Shown piece by piece: positions 1 to 13,661 of a stretch of DNA of 64,000 nucleotides. The position numbers and the translations under genes are program-made. Source of the stretch: Sphingomonas xinjiangensis (lineage in GTDB: Bacteria > Pseudomonadota > Alphaproteobacteria > Sphingomonadales > Sphingomonadaceae); NCBI RefSeq assembly GCF_014199255.1, contig NZ_JACIJF010000003.1, forward strand, positions 404,041 to 468,040. The letters run 5' to 3'. The notes below the pieces were generated by a model, which worked only from the letters and a program-made list of their open reading frames with translations, searched no databases and was not told the origin of the DNA. Positions within the stretch are counted from its first letter, which is position 1. Each line of letters begins with the position of its first letter.

Positions 1-669
1 GCGCCTGGCGAGGCCCTCCGCATCTTCATCGAAGGCGACGCGGCACAATCCCTTGTCCGTCGCGGCGATCAGCAGCGGGCCCAGGCTGGTCGGTGCAACC
101 GTCCAGCGGATCGTCACCCCTGCCCCGCCCTGCTTCCATATGCTGGGTGTCATACCGAGTCGCGCCTGCGCGCTTTCGTAGAAGCGGCTGGGCGCGGAAT
201 AGCCCGCCGCATAGATCGCGGCGGTGACGCTGGCTTCTTCGTCCAGAGCTTCGGCGGCGCGGCGCGCACGCAGACCGCGTGCATAAGCGGCGGGGCTGAC
301 GCCCGTTGCGCGCTTGAACAGCCGCTGGAAATGATGCGGCGCGTAGCCGACAGCGCCGGCCAGTGCCTCCAGCGTCAAGCTCGCCTCGGCACCATCGAGA
401 AGCGCCACTGCCTTGGCCACCGCCAAGCGTTCGCGGGTGATTTCGTCGGGCTTGCACCGCAGGCAGGCCCGAAACCCCGCCATGCGTGCCGCTTCGGGGC
501 CGGGCAGGAAAAGGACATGCGCGCGCTTCGGCCGACGCGCCGGACAAGTGGGCTTGCAATAAATGCCGGTGGTAGTCACCGCGACGACGAACCGGTCGTC
601 ATAGGCCCGGTCGCGCGCCTCGAACGCCGCCCAGGCCGCATCGTCGGATAGTGCCTGCTGCTGTGTCAT
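1..669 (-). CDS. ada: Ada methylphosphotriester-DNA methyltransferase / AraC-type activator (3' end cut by window edge)
   Basis: The open frame runs off the left edge, so 223 codons are visible. The N-terminal zinc domain has Cys38, Cys42, Cys69 and Cys72 (GIYCKPTCPARRPKR and CLRCKP), the spacing of E. coli Ada, where Cys38 accepts the methyl group from phosphotriesters. An AraC-type helix-turn-helix follows at about residues 85-180, and the visible end enters the region that precedes the O6-alkylguanine methyltransferase domain. Full Ada proteins are about 350 residues, so the rest, including the C-terminal active Cys, would lie left of the window. The likely role is sensing and repair of DNA alkylation with self-activation. 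The start is the ATG that opens the zinc domain. Whether the second catalytic domain is intact cannot be seen. Confidence 0.88.
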   Translation of the reverse strand, partial: MTQQQALSDDAAWAAFEARDRAYDDRFVVAVTTTGIYCKPTCPARRPKRAHVLFLPGPEAARMAGFRACLRCKPDEITRERLAVAKAVALLDGAEASLTLEALAGAVGYAPHHFQRLFKRATGVSPAAYARGLRARRAAEALDEEASVTAAIYAAGYSAPSRFYESAQARLGMTPSIWKQGGAGVTIRWTVAPTSLGPLLIAATDKGLCRVAFDEDAEGLARR

Positions 670-728
670 GCGAGGGGTATACCCGCGGCGCCGCGGCACC
701 GCATCCCGCCGCTTGCGGTCAAACCGTG

Positions 729-1154
729 TCAGCGTTTGGGAAAAGGCGTGACATTGTCGGGCAGCGAGTCCTGCGGTGCGGGATCCGGCAGCGGCCAGTG
801 CGCGAGCGCTTCGCGCAACTCAGCGAACATGGAGGCCTGGCCCCGATAGGCGCGTTCCATCTGCGTCTCGGCCAGGGGCTCGAGAAACTCGCAGCCATGC
901 CGTTCGCCCTCGCTGCGCACGACGCGCGCCTCGCGCAGGCCGGCCCCGGACAGCCCGATGGTCACCAGGGTGCCGACGGGGTACTCAAGCGGCGACAGGA
1001 ACAGAAAGCCGGTGCGGGACAGATTCTCGATCTGCACGTCCACCGGACCCCCGTCGCCACCGCGCAGCCGCGCTTCGCCCGCGACATAGAAGCGCACGGC
1101 TCCCCGCTGGTCGATCTCTCCCAATACTTCCAGCCTTGCGACCAGCACGCTCAA
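729..1154 (-). CDS. PilZ domain protein
   Basis: A 141-residue protein consisting of little more than one PilZ domain. An arginine pair near residues 17-21 (QRGAVRF) and NLSRTGFLF near residues 44-52 match the RxxxR and [D/N]xSxxG signature that binds cyclic di-GMP in this family. A proline-rich tail follows. No signal peptide or membrane segment is visible, so it is probably a cytoplasmic c-di-GMP receptor or adaptor. It lies between pncB and ada on the same strand, without evident functional coupling. The output (motility, polysaccharide or other) cannot be read from sequence. The first PilZ residue is Asn rather than Asp, which occurs in the family. Confidence 0.75.
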   Translation of the reverse strand: MSVLVARLEVLGEIDQRGAVRFYVAGEARLRGGDGGPVDVQIENLSRTGFLFLSPLEYPVGTLVTIGLSGAGLREARVVRSEGERHGCEFLEPLAETQMERAYRGQASMFAELREALAHWPLPDPAPQDSLPDNVTPFPKR

Positions 1155-1205
1155 CTCCCGGCAAGGAGTCGAGCTTTGGCGATGCCGGGTTAAAGCGACG
1201 TAAAG

Positions 1206-2510
1206 TCAGACCAGAACGTCGCTGCGGACATGGCCATCGCTGCCGAAGACGCGCAGATAGCGGGCGATCGCTTCGGGGTTCCCGGTCGCCTTGGCGGGAT
1301 TGTCGGACAGCTTGACCGCGGGGCGGCCATTGGCCTCTGCGACCTTGACCACTAGCGAGACGGGCTTCAGCCCGACGGCATCTTGGGGATCGCAGCCGCG
1401 GAAGTCGTTGGTGAGATTGGTGCCCCAGCCGAAACTCAACCGCACCCGGCCATGGAAATGGCGATAGGCTGCCTCAATCGACTCGACATCCATGCCATCC
1501 GACAAAATCAGCAGCTTTTGCCGCGGGTCACGTCCGCGCGCGCGCCACCAGTCCAGGATCGCCTCGCCCCCTTCGATCGGCGGCGCGCTGTCGGGACGGA
1601 AGCCGGTCCAGTCGGCGACCCAGTCCGGCGCATCGCGCAGAAAGGACGCGGTGCCGAACGCGTCGGGCAGGACGATCAGCAGGTTGCCGCCATAGTGCCG
1701 CCGCCATTGATCGAGCACATCGTACGGTGCGCGGCGCAGCGCGTCATCCCCGTCGGCCAGCGCCCCGAGCACCATGGGCAGTTCATGGGCATTGGTGCCG
1801 ATCGCCTCCAGGTCATTGTCCATCGCCAGCAACACGTTGGAGGTGCCGATGAATCGGCTGCCCAGCCCTTCCTTCAAGGCCTCGACGCACCAGCGCTGCC
1901 ACAGGAAGCCGTGCCGCCGCCTGGTACCGAAGTCTGAAAGGACGAGATCGGGCAGTTGCTGAAGCCGCTCGACCTTTTCCCACAGCTTGGCCTTGGCGCG
2001 GGCATAGAGCACGTCGAGCGCGAAGCGGCCGCGGTCGCGCATCGCGGCACGGGCGCGCAGTTCGTTGATGATCGTCAGCGCCGGGATTTCCCACATCGTC
2101 GTGTGGGTCCACGGACCCTCGAAGCGCAGCTCATACTGCCCATCGACTGCGCGCAGCTCGTATTCGGGCAGTTGGAACCCGCTGAGCCAGTCGATGAAGT
2201 CGGGCGCAAACATCCGCTGCTGGCCGTAGAAGCTGTTGCCGGCTAGCCAGATCAGCTCTTTTTTCGCAAAACGCACGGTGCGGGCATGGTCCAGCTGCGC
2301 GCGCAATTCGGCTTCGTCGATGTCGTCGGCCAGCCGCACCGTCTTTGTACGGTTGATCAGTTGGAAGGTGACTTGCACGTCGGCATAAAGGTGCCGGATC
2401 ATCTGCAGCATCAACAGCTTGTAGAAGTCGGTGTCGAGCAGGCTGCGGACGATCGGATCGTGCCGCCAATTGTGATTATAGGTGCGGGTTGCGATATCGG
2501 TGACGGCCAT
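1206..2510 (-). CDS. pncB: Nicotinate phosphoribosyltransferase
   Basis: Converts nicotinate plus PRPP to nicotinate mononucleotide in NAD salvage. The substrate-binding start ([12 protein letters not shown]), GTSNVLLA, and GTNAHELPM with the His that is phosphorylated in the family (about residue 242) are all present. Length (434 residues) fits bacterial PncB. An upstream in-frame GTG at 2546 would add 12 residues. I prefer the ATG at 2510 because it opens directly before the conserved region, although neither start has a strong ribosome-binding site. Together with the nicotinamidase gene at 46.8 kb it would complete nicotinamide-to-NaMN salvage. Confidence 0.93.
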   Translation of the reverse strand: MAVTDIATRTYNHNWRHDPIVRSLLDTDFYKLLMLQMIRHLYADVQVTFQLINRTKTVRLADDIDEAELRAQLDHARTVRFAKKELIWLAGNSFYGQQRMFAPDFIDWLSGFQLPEYELRAVDGQYELRFEGPWTHTTMWEIPALTIINELRARAAMRDRGRFALDVLYARAKAKLWEKVERLQQLPDLVLSDFGTRRRHGFLWQRWCVEALKEGLGSRFIGTSNVLLAMDNDLEAIGTNAHELPMVLGALADGDDALRRAPYDVLDQWRRHYGGNLLIVLPDAFGTASFLRDAPDWVADWTGFRPDSAPPIEGGEAILDWWRARGRDPRQKLLILSDGMDVESIEAAYRHFHGRVRLSFGWGTNLTNDFRGCDPQDAVGLKPVSLVVKVAEANGRPAVKLSDNPAKATGNPEAIARYLRVFGSDGHVRSDVLV

Positions 2511-2747
2511 CGCCACCGCAACGGCCAAGGGCGTACAAGGGTCCACCTTGACTTACGGCAGCAATGCTTCCATATGGCCGATTATCGAGGCATTTAGCAG
2601 CGTGATCGGACGAGGGCCTTTGGCACCGTCCCGGCTCTGTCTCGGTTGATTTAGCGGCTTCCCTAGTCACGCGGGTCGTCATTTTTGACCCCGCCTTCGC
2701 GCCTGGACTCCGTTCGGGCTCGCTGGCCGTATTCGCAAGGTTTCGCA

Positions 2748-4190
2748 ATGCAATTCAATCAACTTGGTCTTTCCGAGACCATTCTCGCTGCGCTCGCCAC
2801 CAAGGGCTATACCGAGGCGACGCCGATCCAGGCACAGTCGATCCCGTCGCTGCTTGAAGGGCGCGACCTGCTGGGCATCGCCCAGACCGGCACCGGCAAG
2901 ACCGCCGCGTTCATGCTGCCGTCGATCGATCGCCTGATCGCATCGGGCAAGCGCGCCCAGCCGCGCGGCTGCCGCATGCTGGTGCTCGCCCCGACGCGCG
3001 AACTCGCCGGCCAGATCGCCGACCAGGCGCGCCTCTATTCCAAGGGCACCAAGCTCTCGGTCTGCACGCTGTTCGGCGGCACGTCGATCCACAAGAACAA
3101 GACCGACCTGGCACGCGGCGTCGATATCGTCGTGGCGACCCCGGGCCGTCTAGTCGACCTGATCGACCAGCATTATGCGATCCTGCTCGGCATCGAGATC
3201 CTGGTGCTCGACGAAGCCGACCAGATGATGGACCTCGGCTTCATCCATGCGCTCAAGCGCATCGTCCGCGAGCTTCCCTCGAAGCGCCAAACGCTGTTCT
3301 TCTCCGCGACCATGCCCAAGACCATCCGCGAGCTGGCCGGCCAGTTCATCAAGGATCCGGTCGAAGTGAAGGTGACTCCGGTCGCCACCACTGCCGAGCG
3401 CGTCGAGCAGCAGGTGACGTACGTCACCCAGGGCGAGAAGCAGGCGCTGCTCACCATCGCGCTGCGCGACGAGAGTATCGACCGCGCACTGGTGTTCACC
3501 CGCACCAAGCATGGTGCCGACCGCGTCGTCCGCCTGCTAGCGGGCAACGGCATCGCCTCCAACGCGATCCACGGCAACAAGAGCCAGCCGCAGCGTGAGC
3601 GGGCGCTGGGCGAGTTCCGCGCGGGCAAGGTCAAGATCCTGGTCGCCACCGACATCGCGGCGCGCGGCATCGACGTGTCGGGCGTAAGCCATGTGTTCAA
3701 CTTCGAACTGCCCAACGTGCCGGAGCAATATGTCCACCGCATCGGCCGCACCGCGCGTGCCGGCGCGACCGGGCTGGCGATCAGCTATTGCGCCGATGAC
3801 GAGCGTCCGTACCTGCGCGACATCGAGCGGCTGACCCGCCAGAAGCTCACCGTCGTGCCGCTGCCCGAGGACTTCGTCGCCGAAGCCGCCAAGATCGGCA
3901 GCTCGCGCATCAACATCGCCCCGAGCCGCGACCAGCAGAACGGCCAGCGCGGCCGCGAAATGCAGCGCGGTGGCGGCCGTCCCGGCCAGCCGCAGCGTGC
4001 ACGCCCACAGGGCGGCGGACGCCAGGATGCGACTGGTGAGGCCCGTCCGCGCCGCTTCGACGCGCCGCAGGGTGGCGCACCCGCCGGTGGCGAGCGTCCG
4101 CGCAACTATGCCCGGCCGAAGAGCAAGTTCAGCGCCAAGCCTGCCAACTCCGGCAACCGCACCCAGGGCGGCCAGGGCCGCGGCCGCTAA
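2748..4190 (+). CDS. rhlE: DEAD-box ATP-dependent RNA helicase, RhlE type
   Basis: A 480-residue DEAD-box helicase with the Q motif (TPIQAQ), Walker A (AQTGTGKT), PTREL, TPGR, DEAD, SAT and HRIGRTAR, followed by a low-complexity tail of about 100 residues rich in Arg, Gly, Gln and Pro. The family unwinds RNA duplexes in ribosome assembly and RNA decay, and RhlE is linked to cold growth and the degradosome. The start at MQFNQLGLS is chosen because it abuts the Q motif; an ATG 63 bp upstream adds only unconserved residues. The basic Gly-rich tail is probably for nonspecific RNA binding and parallels the Gly-rich cold-shock protein at 47.6 kb. Confidence 0.93.
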   Translation: MQFNQLGLSETILAALATKGYTEATPIQAQSIPSLLEGRDLLGIAQTGTGKTAAFMLPSIDRLIASGKRAQPRGCRMLVLAPTRELAGQIADQARLYSKGTKLSVCTLFGGTSIHKNKTDLARGVDIVVATPGRLVDLIDQHYAILLGIEILVLDEADQMMDLGFIHALKRIVRELPSKRQTLFFSATMPKTIRELAGQFIKDPVEVKVTPVATTAERVEQQVTYVTQGEKQALLTIALRDESIDRALVFTRTKHGADRVVRLLAGNGIASNAIHGNKSQPQRERALGEFRAGKVKILVATDIAARGIDVSGVSHVFNFELPNVPEQYVHRIGRTARAGATGLAISYCADDERPYLRDIERLTRQKLTVVPLPEDFVAEAAKIGSSRINIAPSRDQQNGQRGREMQRGGGRPGQPQRARPQGGGRQDATGEARPRRFDAPQGGAPAGGERPRNYARPKSKFSAKPANSGNRTQGGQGRGR

Positions 4191-4695
4191 TCGAAATGTC
4201 CTCCCGGGCGACGCAAGCCGCTCGGGGGATACGGTTTATTGAACAAGCTCCCAGCGCCGCGTCTGGCGATCATAGCGGGCATTCGTGCCGATCTGGACTT
4301 GCTCGGGAGCCCCGACACCTCGCCTTCGCCCGACATCGCGACGGAGCGGATCGGACAATCAGCGCATTTTCCGTCCAGGCGGGGCGGGCAGCAGCCCCCC
4401 AGTGTCTCGAACACATTGAATATATGGCGCCTAGTCACGCCGTCAGTTCAATGCCGGCCGGGGACGATGCACAGGCGGCGAGCGTCGCGCTCGTTTTCAC
4501 GCGCGAAATAATCGAGCGTCAGGATCTCCACAATTGCCCCGCGGCGGGCAATCGGCACGTCGGTTCATCTCGGACTCAGGTTGCATCCCCGTGACACCAA
4601 TGCTAACCGCGCGGCGACCCATCGGGGACGCTTCCGGCGTCCCCGCTTTTTGTGCATGGGACGACAACCCGAACCTCCAAGAGGAACCGAATCGC
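4191..4695. other. 505-bp non-coding stretch upstream of the ATP synthase operon
   Basis: No convincing gene. Short frames exist on both strands (for example an 83-codon Cys-containing frame on the minus strand at 4187-4438) but none shows a recognisable domain. Structures seen are a GC stem directly after rhlE (4201-4210 with 4219-4228, no U-tract), a short stem plus TTTT (4479-4484 with 4488-4493), an ATTGCCC/GGGCAAT stem (4533-4539 with 4546-4552), and a strong intrinsic terminator 45 bp before atpH. The atp promoter must be here, but no -35/-10 pair stood out. Confidence 0.5.
4624..4651 (+). terminator. Intrinsic terminator-like hairpin just upstream of atpH
   Basis: A perfect 8-bp stem (GGGGACGC with GCGTCCCC, loop TTCCG) followed by GC and TTTTT. 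It faces the atp operon and ends 45 bp before the atpH start. No gene immediately upstream on this strand needs terminating, so it could end a short leader or small RNA, or act as an attenuator. Confidence 0.65.
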
Positions 4696-6791
<2,096 letters not shown>

Positions 6792-6801
6792 GTGAAAAGA
6801 G

Positions 6802-6899
6802 CCCTCTCTCCTCCCGGGGAGAGGGTTGGGAGAGGGGAAAGCCCGCAAGCTTTCCCCTCATGCCCCTCTCCCCGGCCCTCTCCCCTGACGGAGAGAGGG
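6802..6899. repeat. Intraoperonic palindromic repeat (atpA-atpG)
   Basis: A nested inverted repeat. The outer arms CCCTCTCTCC (6802-6811) and GGAGAGAGGG (6890-6899) match perfectly over 10 bp, the inner arms GGGGAAAG (6834-6841) and CTTTCCCC (6850-6857) over 8 bp. Each half can also fold on itself (CTCTCTCC with GGGAGAGG). Similar elements occur at 9.9, 27.7, 33.9 and 43.8 kb. It resembles REP/BIME-type elements of GC-rich proteobacteria. There is no U-tract, so transcription should read through into atpG. Confidence 0.85.
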
Positions 6900-6916
6900 A
6901 GCAAGATGAGAAGAAC

Positions 6917-7794
6917 ATGGCCACCCTCAAGGCGCTGAAAATTCGGATCGGGTCGGTCAAGTCGACCCAGAAGATCACCAAGGCGATGAAGATGGTCGCC
7001 GCCGCCAAGCTGCGCCGCGCGCAGGAGGCGGCCGAGGCCGGCCGTCCTTATGCCGAGCGGCTGGAGACCGTCGTGGCGAGCCTCGCCGCCAAGGTCGCGA
7101 GCGGCCCGGGCAGTTCGCCGCTGCTCGCGGGCACCGGCAAGGATCAGGTGCACCTGCTCGTCGTGGCCACGTCCGACAAGGGCCTGGCCGGCGCGTTCAA
7201 CACCAACATCGCGCGTCTGGCACGCCGCCGTGCGCAGGAGCTCACCGCGCAGGGAAAGACGGTCAAGATCTACACGATTGGCCGCAAGGGCCGTGCCGTG
7301 CTGGCGCGCCAGTTCCGCGACAACATCGTCCACTCGGTCGAGCCAGGCGATCTCGGCAAGCTGGGCTTCGCCGAGGCGCGCGCCTATGCCGACGACATCA
7401 TCGCGCGCTACCAAGCAGGCGAGTTCGACGTCGCAACCTTGTTCTACTCGCATTTCAAGTCGGTCCTGACGCAGGACCCGACCGAGCAGCAGATCATCCC
7501 GGTCGCCCTTCCCGTCACCAAGGGCGATACTGCCGGTTCTGCGGTAGTAGAGTATGAGCCCAGCGAAGAGGCGATCCTCGACGATCTGCTCCCGCGCAAC
7601 ATCGCCATCCAGCTTTACCGCGCGATCCGCGAGAACGCCGCGTCTGAGCAGGGTTCCAAGATGACGGCGATGGACAACGCGACGCGCAATGCGGGCGACC
7701 TGATCAAGCGCCTGTCGATCCAGTACAACCGTGCCCGCCAGGCCGCGATCACGACCGAGCTGGTCGAGATCATCTCGGGCGCCGAGGCGCTTTG

Positions 7795-7795
<1 letters not shown>
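6917..7795 (+). CDS. atpG: F1 ATP synthase subunit gamma
   Basis: A 292-residue central rotor shaft of F1. It opens with MATLKALKIRIGSVKSTQKITKAMKMVAA and ends in a long helix with QAAITTELVEIISGAEAL, both hallmarks of gamma. The ATG at 6917 is preferred to the upstream one at 6860, which lies inside the palindromic repeat and would add unconserved residues. The repeat ends 17 bp before the start. The stop TGA overlaps the next gene's ATG by one base, suggesting translational coupling with an inserted lipoprotein gene. Confidence 0.97.
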
Positions 7796-9865
<2,070 letters not shown>

Positions 9866-9874
9866 ACTGTAACT

Positions 9875-10010
9875 AGCCCCTCCCCAAGGGAGGGGTTGTG
9901 GGGTGGGTTGTGAGCGCCACAAGCGCCTGCACTCACCTCAAACGACGTCAGAGGCATCGGGCCGCTGCCGCCGCTACACCACTTTACCCCTCCCCTGAAG
10001 GGGAGGGGCT
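9875..10010. repeat. Intraoperonic palindromic repeat (atpD-atpC)
   Basis: Outer arms AGCCCCTCCCC (9875-9885) and GGGGAGGGGCT (10000-10010) are perfect 11-bp inverted repeats. Each end is also its own hairpin (CCCCTCCC/GGGAGGGG on the left, CCCCTCCCC/GGGGAGGGG on the right). The right arm ends directly at the GGAG ribosome-binding site of atpC, so folding could affect translation of epsilon. There is no U-tract. Confidence 0.85.
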
Positions 10011-10021
10011 GGAGCAAGGCA

Positions 10022-10273
10022 ATGCTGCACTTCGAACTCGTCACCCCCGAACGTCTCGTCCGCTCCGAGGACGTGCACATGGTCGTGGTTCCCGGCACCG
10101 CGGGCGATTTCGGCGTGCTGGAAGGCCACGCGCCGTTCATGTCGACGGTGCGTGACGGCGTTCTGGAAATCTACAAAAGCGGAGCCACCACGCCGGAGAC
10201 GATCCGCATCGAAGGCGGCTTCGCCGAAGTGAATGATAGAGGCCTGACGGTACTCGCCGAAAAGGCCGAGTGA
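10022..10273 (+). CDS. atpC: F1 ATP synthase subunit epsilon
   Basis: An 83-residue epsilon subunit with the N-terminal beta-sandwich features ([48 protein letters not shown]). It lacks the C-terminal helical hairpin found in the roughly 135-residue E. coli protein; short epsilon subunits of this kind are usual in alphaproteobacteria. Epsilon sits on the gamma shaft and couples it to the c-ring. The ribosome-binding site GGAG is 7 bp before the ATG, immediately after a palindromic repeat. Last gene of the operon. Confidence 0.93.
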   Translation: MLHFELVTPERLVRSEDVHMVVVPGTAGDFGVLEGHAPFMSTVRDGVLEIYKSGATTPETIRIEGGFAEVNDRGLTVLAEKAE

Positions 10274-10602
10274 CACCAGACGATCGAAGTATGCCATCGG
10301 CGGGATGCCGGGGCAATATGCCGTCCGCTGACGCAGCTGTTTTCGGGCGCGCCACGGCCAGTCACACAGCGCCTTTGCGCCATCTGGCTCATGGCCCAGC
10401 CGGCTGCACTGCCGCTGATCTTGCACGCGCTCCTTACCCGCTGATGCAGCCGAGCGCGGCATCGAGATGCGCCGTGCCGGGCAGCATATCGTCCCCTCTG
10501 CGGAACCCCCGCGGGCAAGCGATCACCGCAGGCGGCGTGGTTAGGCAAATCTAAATCCTTGATGCGCTAATCCCTTTTCATTCCGGGATCATAGAGTCAG
10601 CA
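10274..10602. other. 329-bp intergenic region between atpC and cpaF
   Basis: No supported gene: a 94-codon plus frame from 10270 overlaps the atpC stop but has no recognisable domain and an unusual composition, and minus-strand frames are shadows. A small inverted repeat ATCCC/GGGAT flanks TTTTCATTCC at about 10570-10590, shortly before cpaF. No clear terminator for the atp operon and no clear promoter were identified. Confidence 0.4.
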
Positions 10603-12168
10603 ATGAGCGCATTCGGACGACGCAGTGGAATGAGTGGCCCCGGGGGCGGACGCCCTGCGTTCGGCATCGCTCGACCGATGCAGGGAACCCCCGCAGGCGC
10701 ACGCCCCAGCGAACCGCCGCCCATTGGCGGGGATCAATTTCCGCCGCTGGACATGGTGCCACTGCCTGGTGCGGGCGGCGCCTTTACCGACCTGCTCGAA
10801 CCCCGCGATCCCGCCAGCCCCAGTGTCGCCAGCAGCGACGCGATGCAGCGGCTCGCCGATCGTCAGGCAGCATCGGGCGAAGCAGGCAATTCGCGGATGG
10901 AAGGCTTTGAAGCCTCGATCCACCGCATCAAGGAACAAGTGCTGCCGCGCCTGCTGGAGCGCGTCGATCCCGAAGCCGCAGCGACGCTCAGCAAGGACGA
11001 ACTTGCCGAGGAATTCCGCCCGATCATCGGCGAAGTGCTCGCCGAACTGAAGCTGACGCTCAATCGGCGCGAGCAATTTGCCCTGGAAAAGGTGCTCGTC
11101 GACGAACTGCTCGGCCTCGGGCCGCTCGAGGAATTGCTCGCCGACACTGCGATTTCCGACATCATGGTCAACGGTCCCGAACAGACGTTCGTGGAGCGCA
11201 AGGGCAAGCTGGAGCTCGCCAATATCCAGTTCCGCGACGAGGAGCATCTGTTTCAGATCGCGCAGCGCATCTGCAATTCGGTCGGCCGCCGCGTCGATCA
11301 GACCACGCCGCTTGCCGACGCGCGCCTGAAGGACGGCAGCCGCGTCAACGTGATCGTGCCGCCGCTGAGCCTGAGGGGCACGGCGATTTCGATCCGTAAG
11401 TTCTCGGCCAAGCCGATCACGCTCGACATGATGGCCAAGGGCGGCTCCATGTCCGACAAGATGGCGACCATGCTCAAGATCGCTGGCGCCAGCCGCTTCA
11501 ACGTGGTCATCTCGGGCGGCACCGGCTCGGGCAAGACGACAATGCTCAATGCCTTGTCGAAGATGATCGACCCGGGCGAGCGCGTGCTGACGATCGAGGA
11601 CGCGGCGGAACTTCGCCTTCAGCAGCCGCATTGGCTGCCGCTTGAAACGCGCCCCGCGAACCTTGAGGGTCAGGGCGAGATCACTATCCGCGATCTGGTC
11701 AAGAACGCGCTGCGTATGCGCCCGGACCGCATCATCCTGGGCGAGATCCGCGGATCCGAGTGCTTCGACATGCTTTCGGCGATGAACACCGGTCACGACG
11801 GTTCGATGTGCACGCTCCACTCCAACAGCCCGCGTGAGGCGCTGGCGCGTATGGAGAACATGGTGATGATGTCGGACATCAAGGTGCCCAAGGAAGCGAT
11901 CTCGCGCCAGATCGCCGACTCGGTGGATCTGATCATCCAGGTCAAGCGCCTGCGCGACGGTTCGCGCCGGGTGACCAACGTTACCGAAGTGATCGGCATG
12001 GAGGGCCCGGTGATCGTCACCCAGGAGCTGTTCAAGTTCGAGTATCTGGATGAAAGCGCCGACGGCAAGATCATCGGCGAGTATCGTTCGATGGGGCTGC
12101 GCCCGTACACGCTGGAAAAGGCCAAGCAGTTCGGCTTCGACCATGCGATGCTGGAGGCATGTCTCTAA
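10603..12168 (+). CDS. cpaF: CpaF-type secretion/pilus assembly ATPase
   Basis: A 521-residue type II/IV secretion ATPase. The N-terminal 80 residues are Pro/Gly-rich and disordered-looking. Then come the CpaF N-terminal domain, Walker A GGTGSGKT (residues 305-312), the Asp and His boxes ([35 protein letters not shown]). CpaF powers Flp/Tad pilus assembly. The other tad genes (cpaA-E, tadB/C) are not adjacent: atpC lies before it and a protease-like gene after it, so this copy is an orphan within the window. It could serve a tad locus elsewhere. Confidence 0.92.
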   Translation: MSAFGRRSGMSGPGGGRPAFGIARPMQGTPAGARPSEPPPIGGDQFPPLDMVPLPGAGGAFTDLLEPRDPASPSVASSDAMQRLADRQAASGEAGNSRMEGFEASIHRIKEQVLPRLLERVDPEAAATLSKDELAEEFRPIIGEVLAELKLTLNRREQFALEKVLVDELLGLGPLEELLADTAISDIMVNGPEQTFVERKGKLELANIQFRDEEHLFQIAQRICNSVGRRVDQTTPLADARLKDGSRVNVIVPPLSLRGTAISIRKFSAKPITLDMMAKGGSMSDKMATMLKIAGASRFNVVISGGTGSGKTTMLNALSKMIDPGERVLTIEDAAELRLQQPHWLPLETRPANLEGQGEITIRDLVKNALRMRPDRIILGEIRGSECFDMLSAMNTGHDGSMCTLHSNSPREALARMENMVMMSDIKVPKEAISRQIADSVDLIIQVKRLRDGSRRVTNVTEVIGMEGPVIVTQELFKFEYLDESADGKIIGEYRSMGLRPYTLEKAKQFGFDHAMLEACL

Positions 12169-12231
12169 GCTGTCCTCGGTACGCGCGGCGGAGGATTGAA
12201 CCCGAACCCCGCCTGCCCCTAAATATAGCCG

Positions 12232-13377
12232 ATGTTCGCCACGCTGCTGCTGCCCGCCCTTGTCGCCGCCCAGCCGCAGGCGAGTACCAGCCTGTCGCCG
12301 GACACCGAAGCGCGCTGGGTTCCTTTCGAACTGAGCGAGGGGAACCAGCTTCGCTTCACGATCCAGGTCAATGGCAGGCCGGCGACCGCGATCCTCGACA
12401 GCGGGGTGACCGATAGCTTCGTCACCGCTGCCTTTGCCGGCCGCATCGGCCTCAAGGCGCGCAGTCACGAACAGGCGACCGCGATCGGCGGCTCAGTCGA
12501 GATCGGCTGGGCGCGCGGCGGCACCATCGCCTTTGGCGGACTTACCCGCACCGCCAGTCGGATCGGTATCTCGGGTGCCGACGGCCTGTTCCCGTTCGGA
12601 GCGGACATGTTCGTGGGGGCGGACGTGCTGTCATGCTGCGCGCTGGACATCGATCACGACAATCGCCGCTTCCGGCTGTTGCCCAGCGGTCGCATGCCGT
12701 TCACCGGCACTACCCTCCCGCTTTCCCGGGCGAGCACCGGGCTCTTCCGGTCCGAAATCGCTGTCGCCGGCCGCCGTGTCCGACCGGTCGTGATCGACAC
12801 GGGCGACGGCTCCAGCCTGACCGTCAGCCGCGCCAATTGGGTTGCAGCCGGGTACAAGGGAGCGCGGCTCACCACGACGCTCGGCTGGGGCATGGGAGGC
12901 GTATCGGTCGCTGACACCGCCGTGGTGTCGTCGGTGAGCTTCGGCAACCTCAGCGTGCACGAATCGGAGCTGCGCATCGAGGACCCGGGCGGCTTTCTCA
13001 CTGTCAGCGGCAGTGCGGGCCGGGTCGGCACGGGCCTGCTGATGCGCTTCCGCGTGCTGCTCGATCCCGGCGCCGGTCGCATGGTGCTTCAGCCCGGCAA
13101 GCAGATCGGCGCGCCCGTCATTCGCTCCACCAGCGGGTTGCTGATGCACCAGGACGCGACGCAGCTTCGGGTGGTTCACGTCATGCGCAACTCGCCCGCC
13201 GCGCATGCCGGGTGGCGCGACGGCGAAACAATCTGTGAGGTGAACGGCGTCGCGGTTGCGGACATGACGCGGCTGGGCGGCGCGATCAACTGGGGCGCCG
13301 GCGCGCCGGGCACGACGGTGCGGCTCACACTGTGCGACGGCACAAGGCGGGCGCTGACACTGCGCCGTTTCTACTAG
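12232..13377 (+). CDS. Secreted retropepsin-like aspartic protease with C-terminal PDZ domain
   Basis: A 381-residue protein with a short signal peptide (MFATLLLPALVAAQ). Two retropepsin-like half domains each carry an Asp motif: AILDSG with Asp56 and VVIDTG with Asp189, so both catalytic half-sites lie in one chain. A PDZ domain follows at about residues 305-378 (VMRNSPAAHAGWRDGETICEVNG). Probably periplasmic. The pairing of tandem aspartyl-protease folds with PDZ is known in alphaproteobacteria, but substrates are unknown. It lies 63 bp after cpaF on the same strand. A second, broken retropepsin gene is at 57.2 kb. Confidence 0.8.
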   Translation: MFATLLLPALVAAQPQASTSLSPDTEARWVPFELSEGNQLRFTIQVNGRPATAILDSGVTDSFVTAAFAGRIGLKARSHEQATAIGGSVEIGWARGGTIAFGGLTRTASRIGISGADGLFPFGADMFVGADVLSCCALDIDHDNRRFRLLPSGRMPFTGTTLPLSRASTGLFRSEIAVAGRRVRPVVIDTGDGSSLTVSRANWVAAGYKGARLTTTLGWGMGGVSVADTAVVSSVSFGNLSVHESELRIEDPGGFLTVSGSAGRVGTGLLMRFRVLLDPGAGRMVLQPGKQIGAPVIRSTSGLLMHQDATQLRVVHVMRNSPAAHAGWRDGETICEVNGVAVADMTRLGGAINWGAGAPGTTVRLTLCDGTRRALTLRRFY

Positions 13378-13378
13378 C

Positions 13379-13567
13379 CTAGCGCAAGTTCAGCGCGACG
13401 CTGACGCACACGATCGCGAGCAACAGCGCAAGCAGCTGGATCAGCGGCCAGGGGATCAGCCCGACGCGGTCCAGATCGCGGCGGTGGCTGCGGCGATGTT
13501 CGCCGATTCCGCTCACCACCGCGAGTGCAAGCGCCGCGCCTGCCCCGGCCCACAGTTCAGCGTGCAT
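13379..13567 (-). CDS. Small membrane protein of unknown function
   Basis: 62 residues with two hydrophobic segments, [20 protein letters not shown] near the start and [20 protein letters not shown] near the end, joined by a strongly basic loop ([15 protein letters not shown]). The longer frame to 13624 adds an Arg-rich segment that does not look like a membrane leader, so the ATG at 13567 is chosen. It converges on the retropepsin-PDZ gene with one base between stops and diverges from the MCP-like gene. No function is assigned. Confidence 0.6.
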   Translation of the reverse strand: MHAELWAGAGAALALAVVSGIGEHRRSHRRDLDRVGLIPWPLIQLLALLLAIVCVSVALNLR

Positions 13568-13632
13568 GACCCCCCGCGCCTGCCGCCGGCAACGAAACCT
13601 CATCGCAACGAATATCCGTAGCAAACAAAGCT

Positions 13633-13640
13633 TTAACCAT
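13633..13640 (+). promoter_or_regulatory. Candidate CtrA half-site upstream of the MCP-like gene
   Basis: TTAACCAT is the classic left half of the alphaproteobacterial CtrA box (TTAA-N7-TTAA). The second half is poor here. It lies 22 bp before the chosen GTG of the MCP-like gene, in the divergent promoter region, a sensible place for a motility or polarity regulator. One 8-mer is weak evidence. Confidence 0.35.
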
Positions 13641-13661
13641 TACGCTTTACCACCAACGCTC

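Noticed and set aside
4187..4438. 83-codon Cys-containing minus-strand ORF before the atp operon
   Set aside because: A few Cys residues are suggestive but there is no family pattern and no ribosome-binding site; left as non-coding.
10270..10554. 94-codon ORF after atpC
   Set aside because: Overlaps the atpC stop but has no homology signal, odd composition and no clear ribosome-binding site.
10597..12468. 623-codon minus-strand open frame opposite cpaF
   Set aside because: Shadow of CpaF; composition Arg/His/Asp-rich and no domain.
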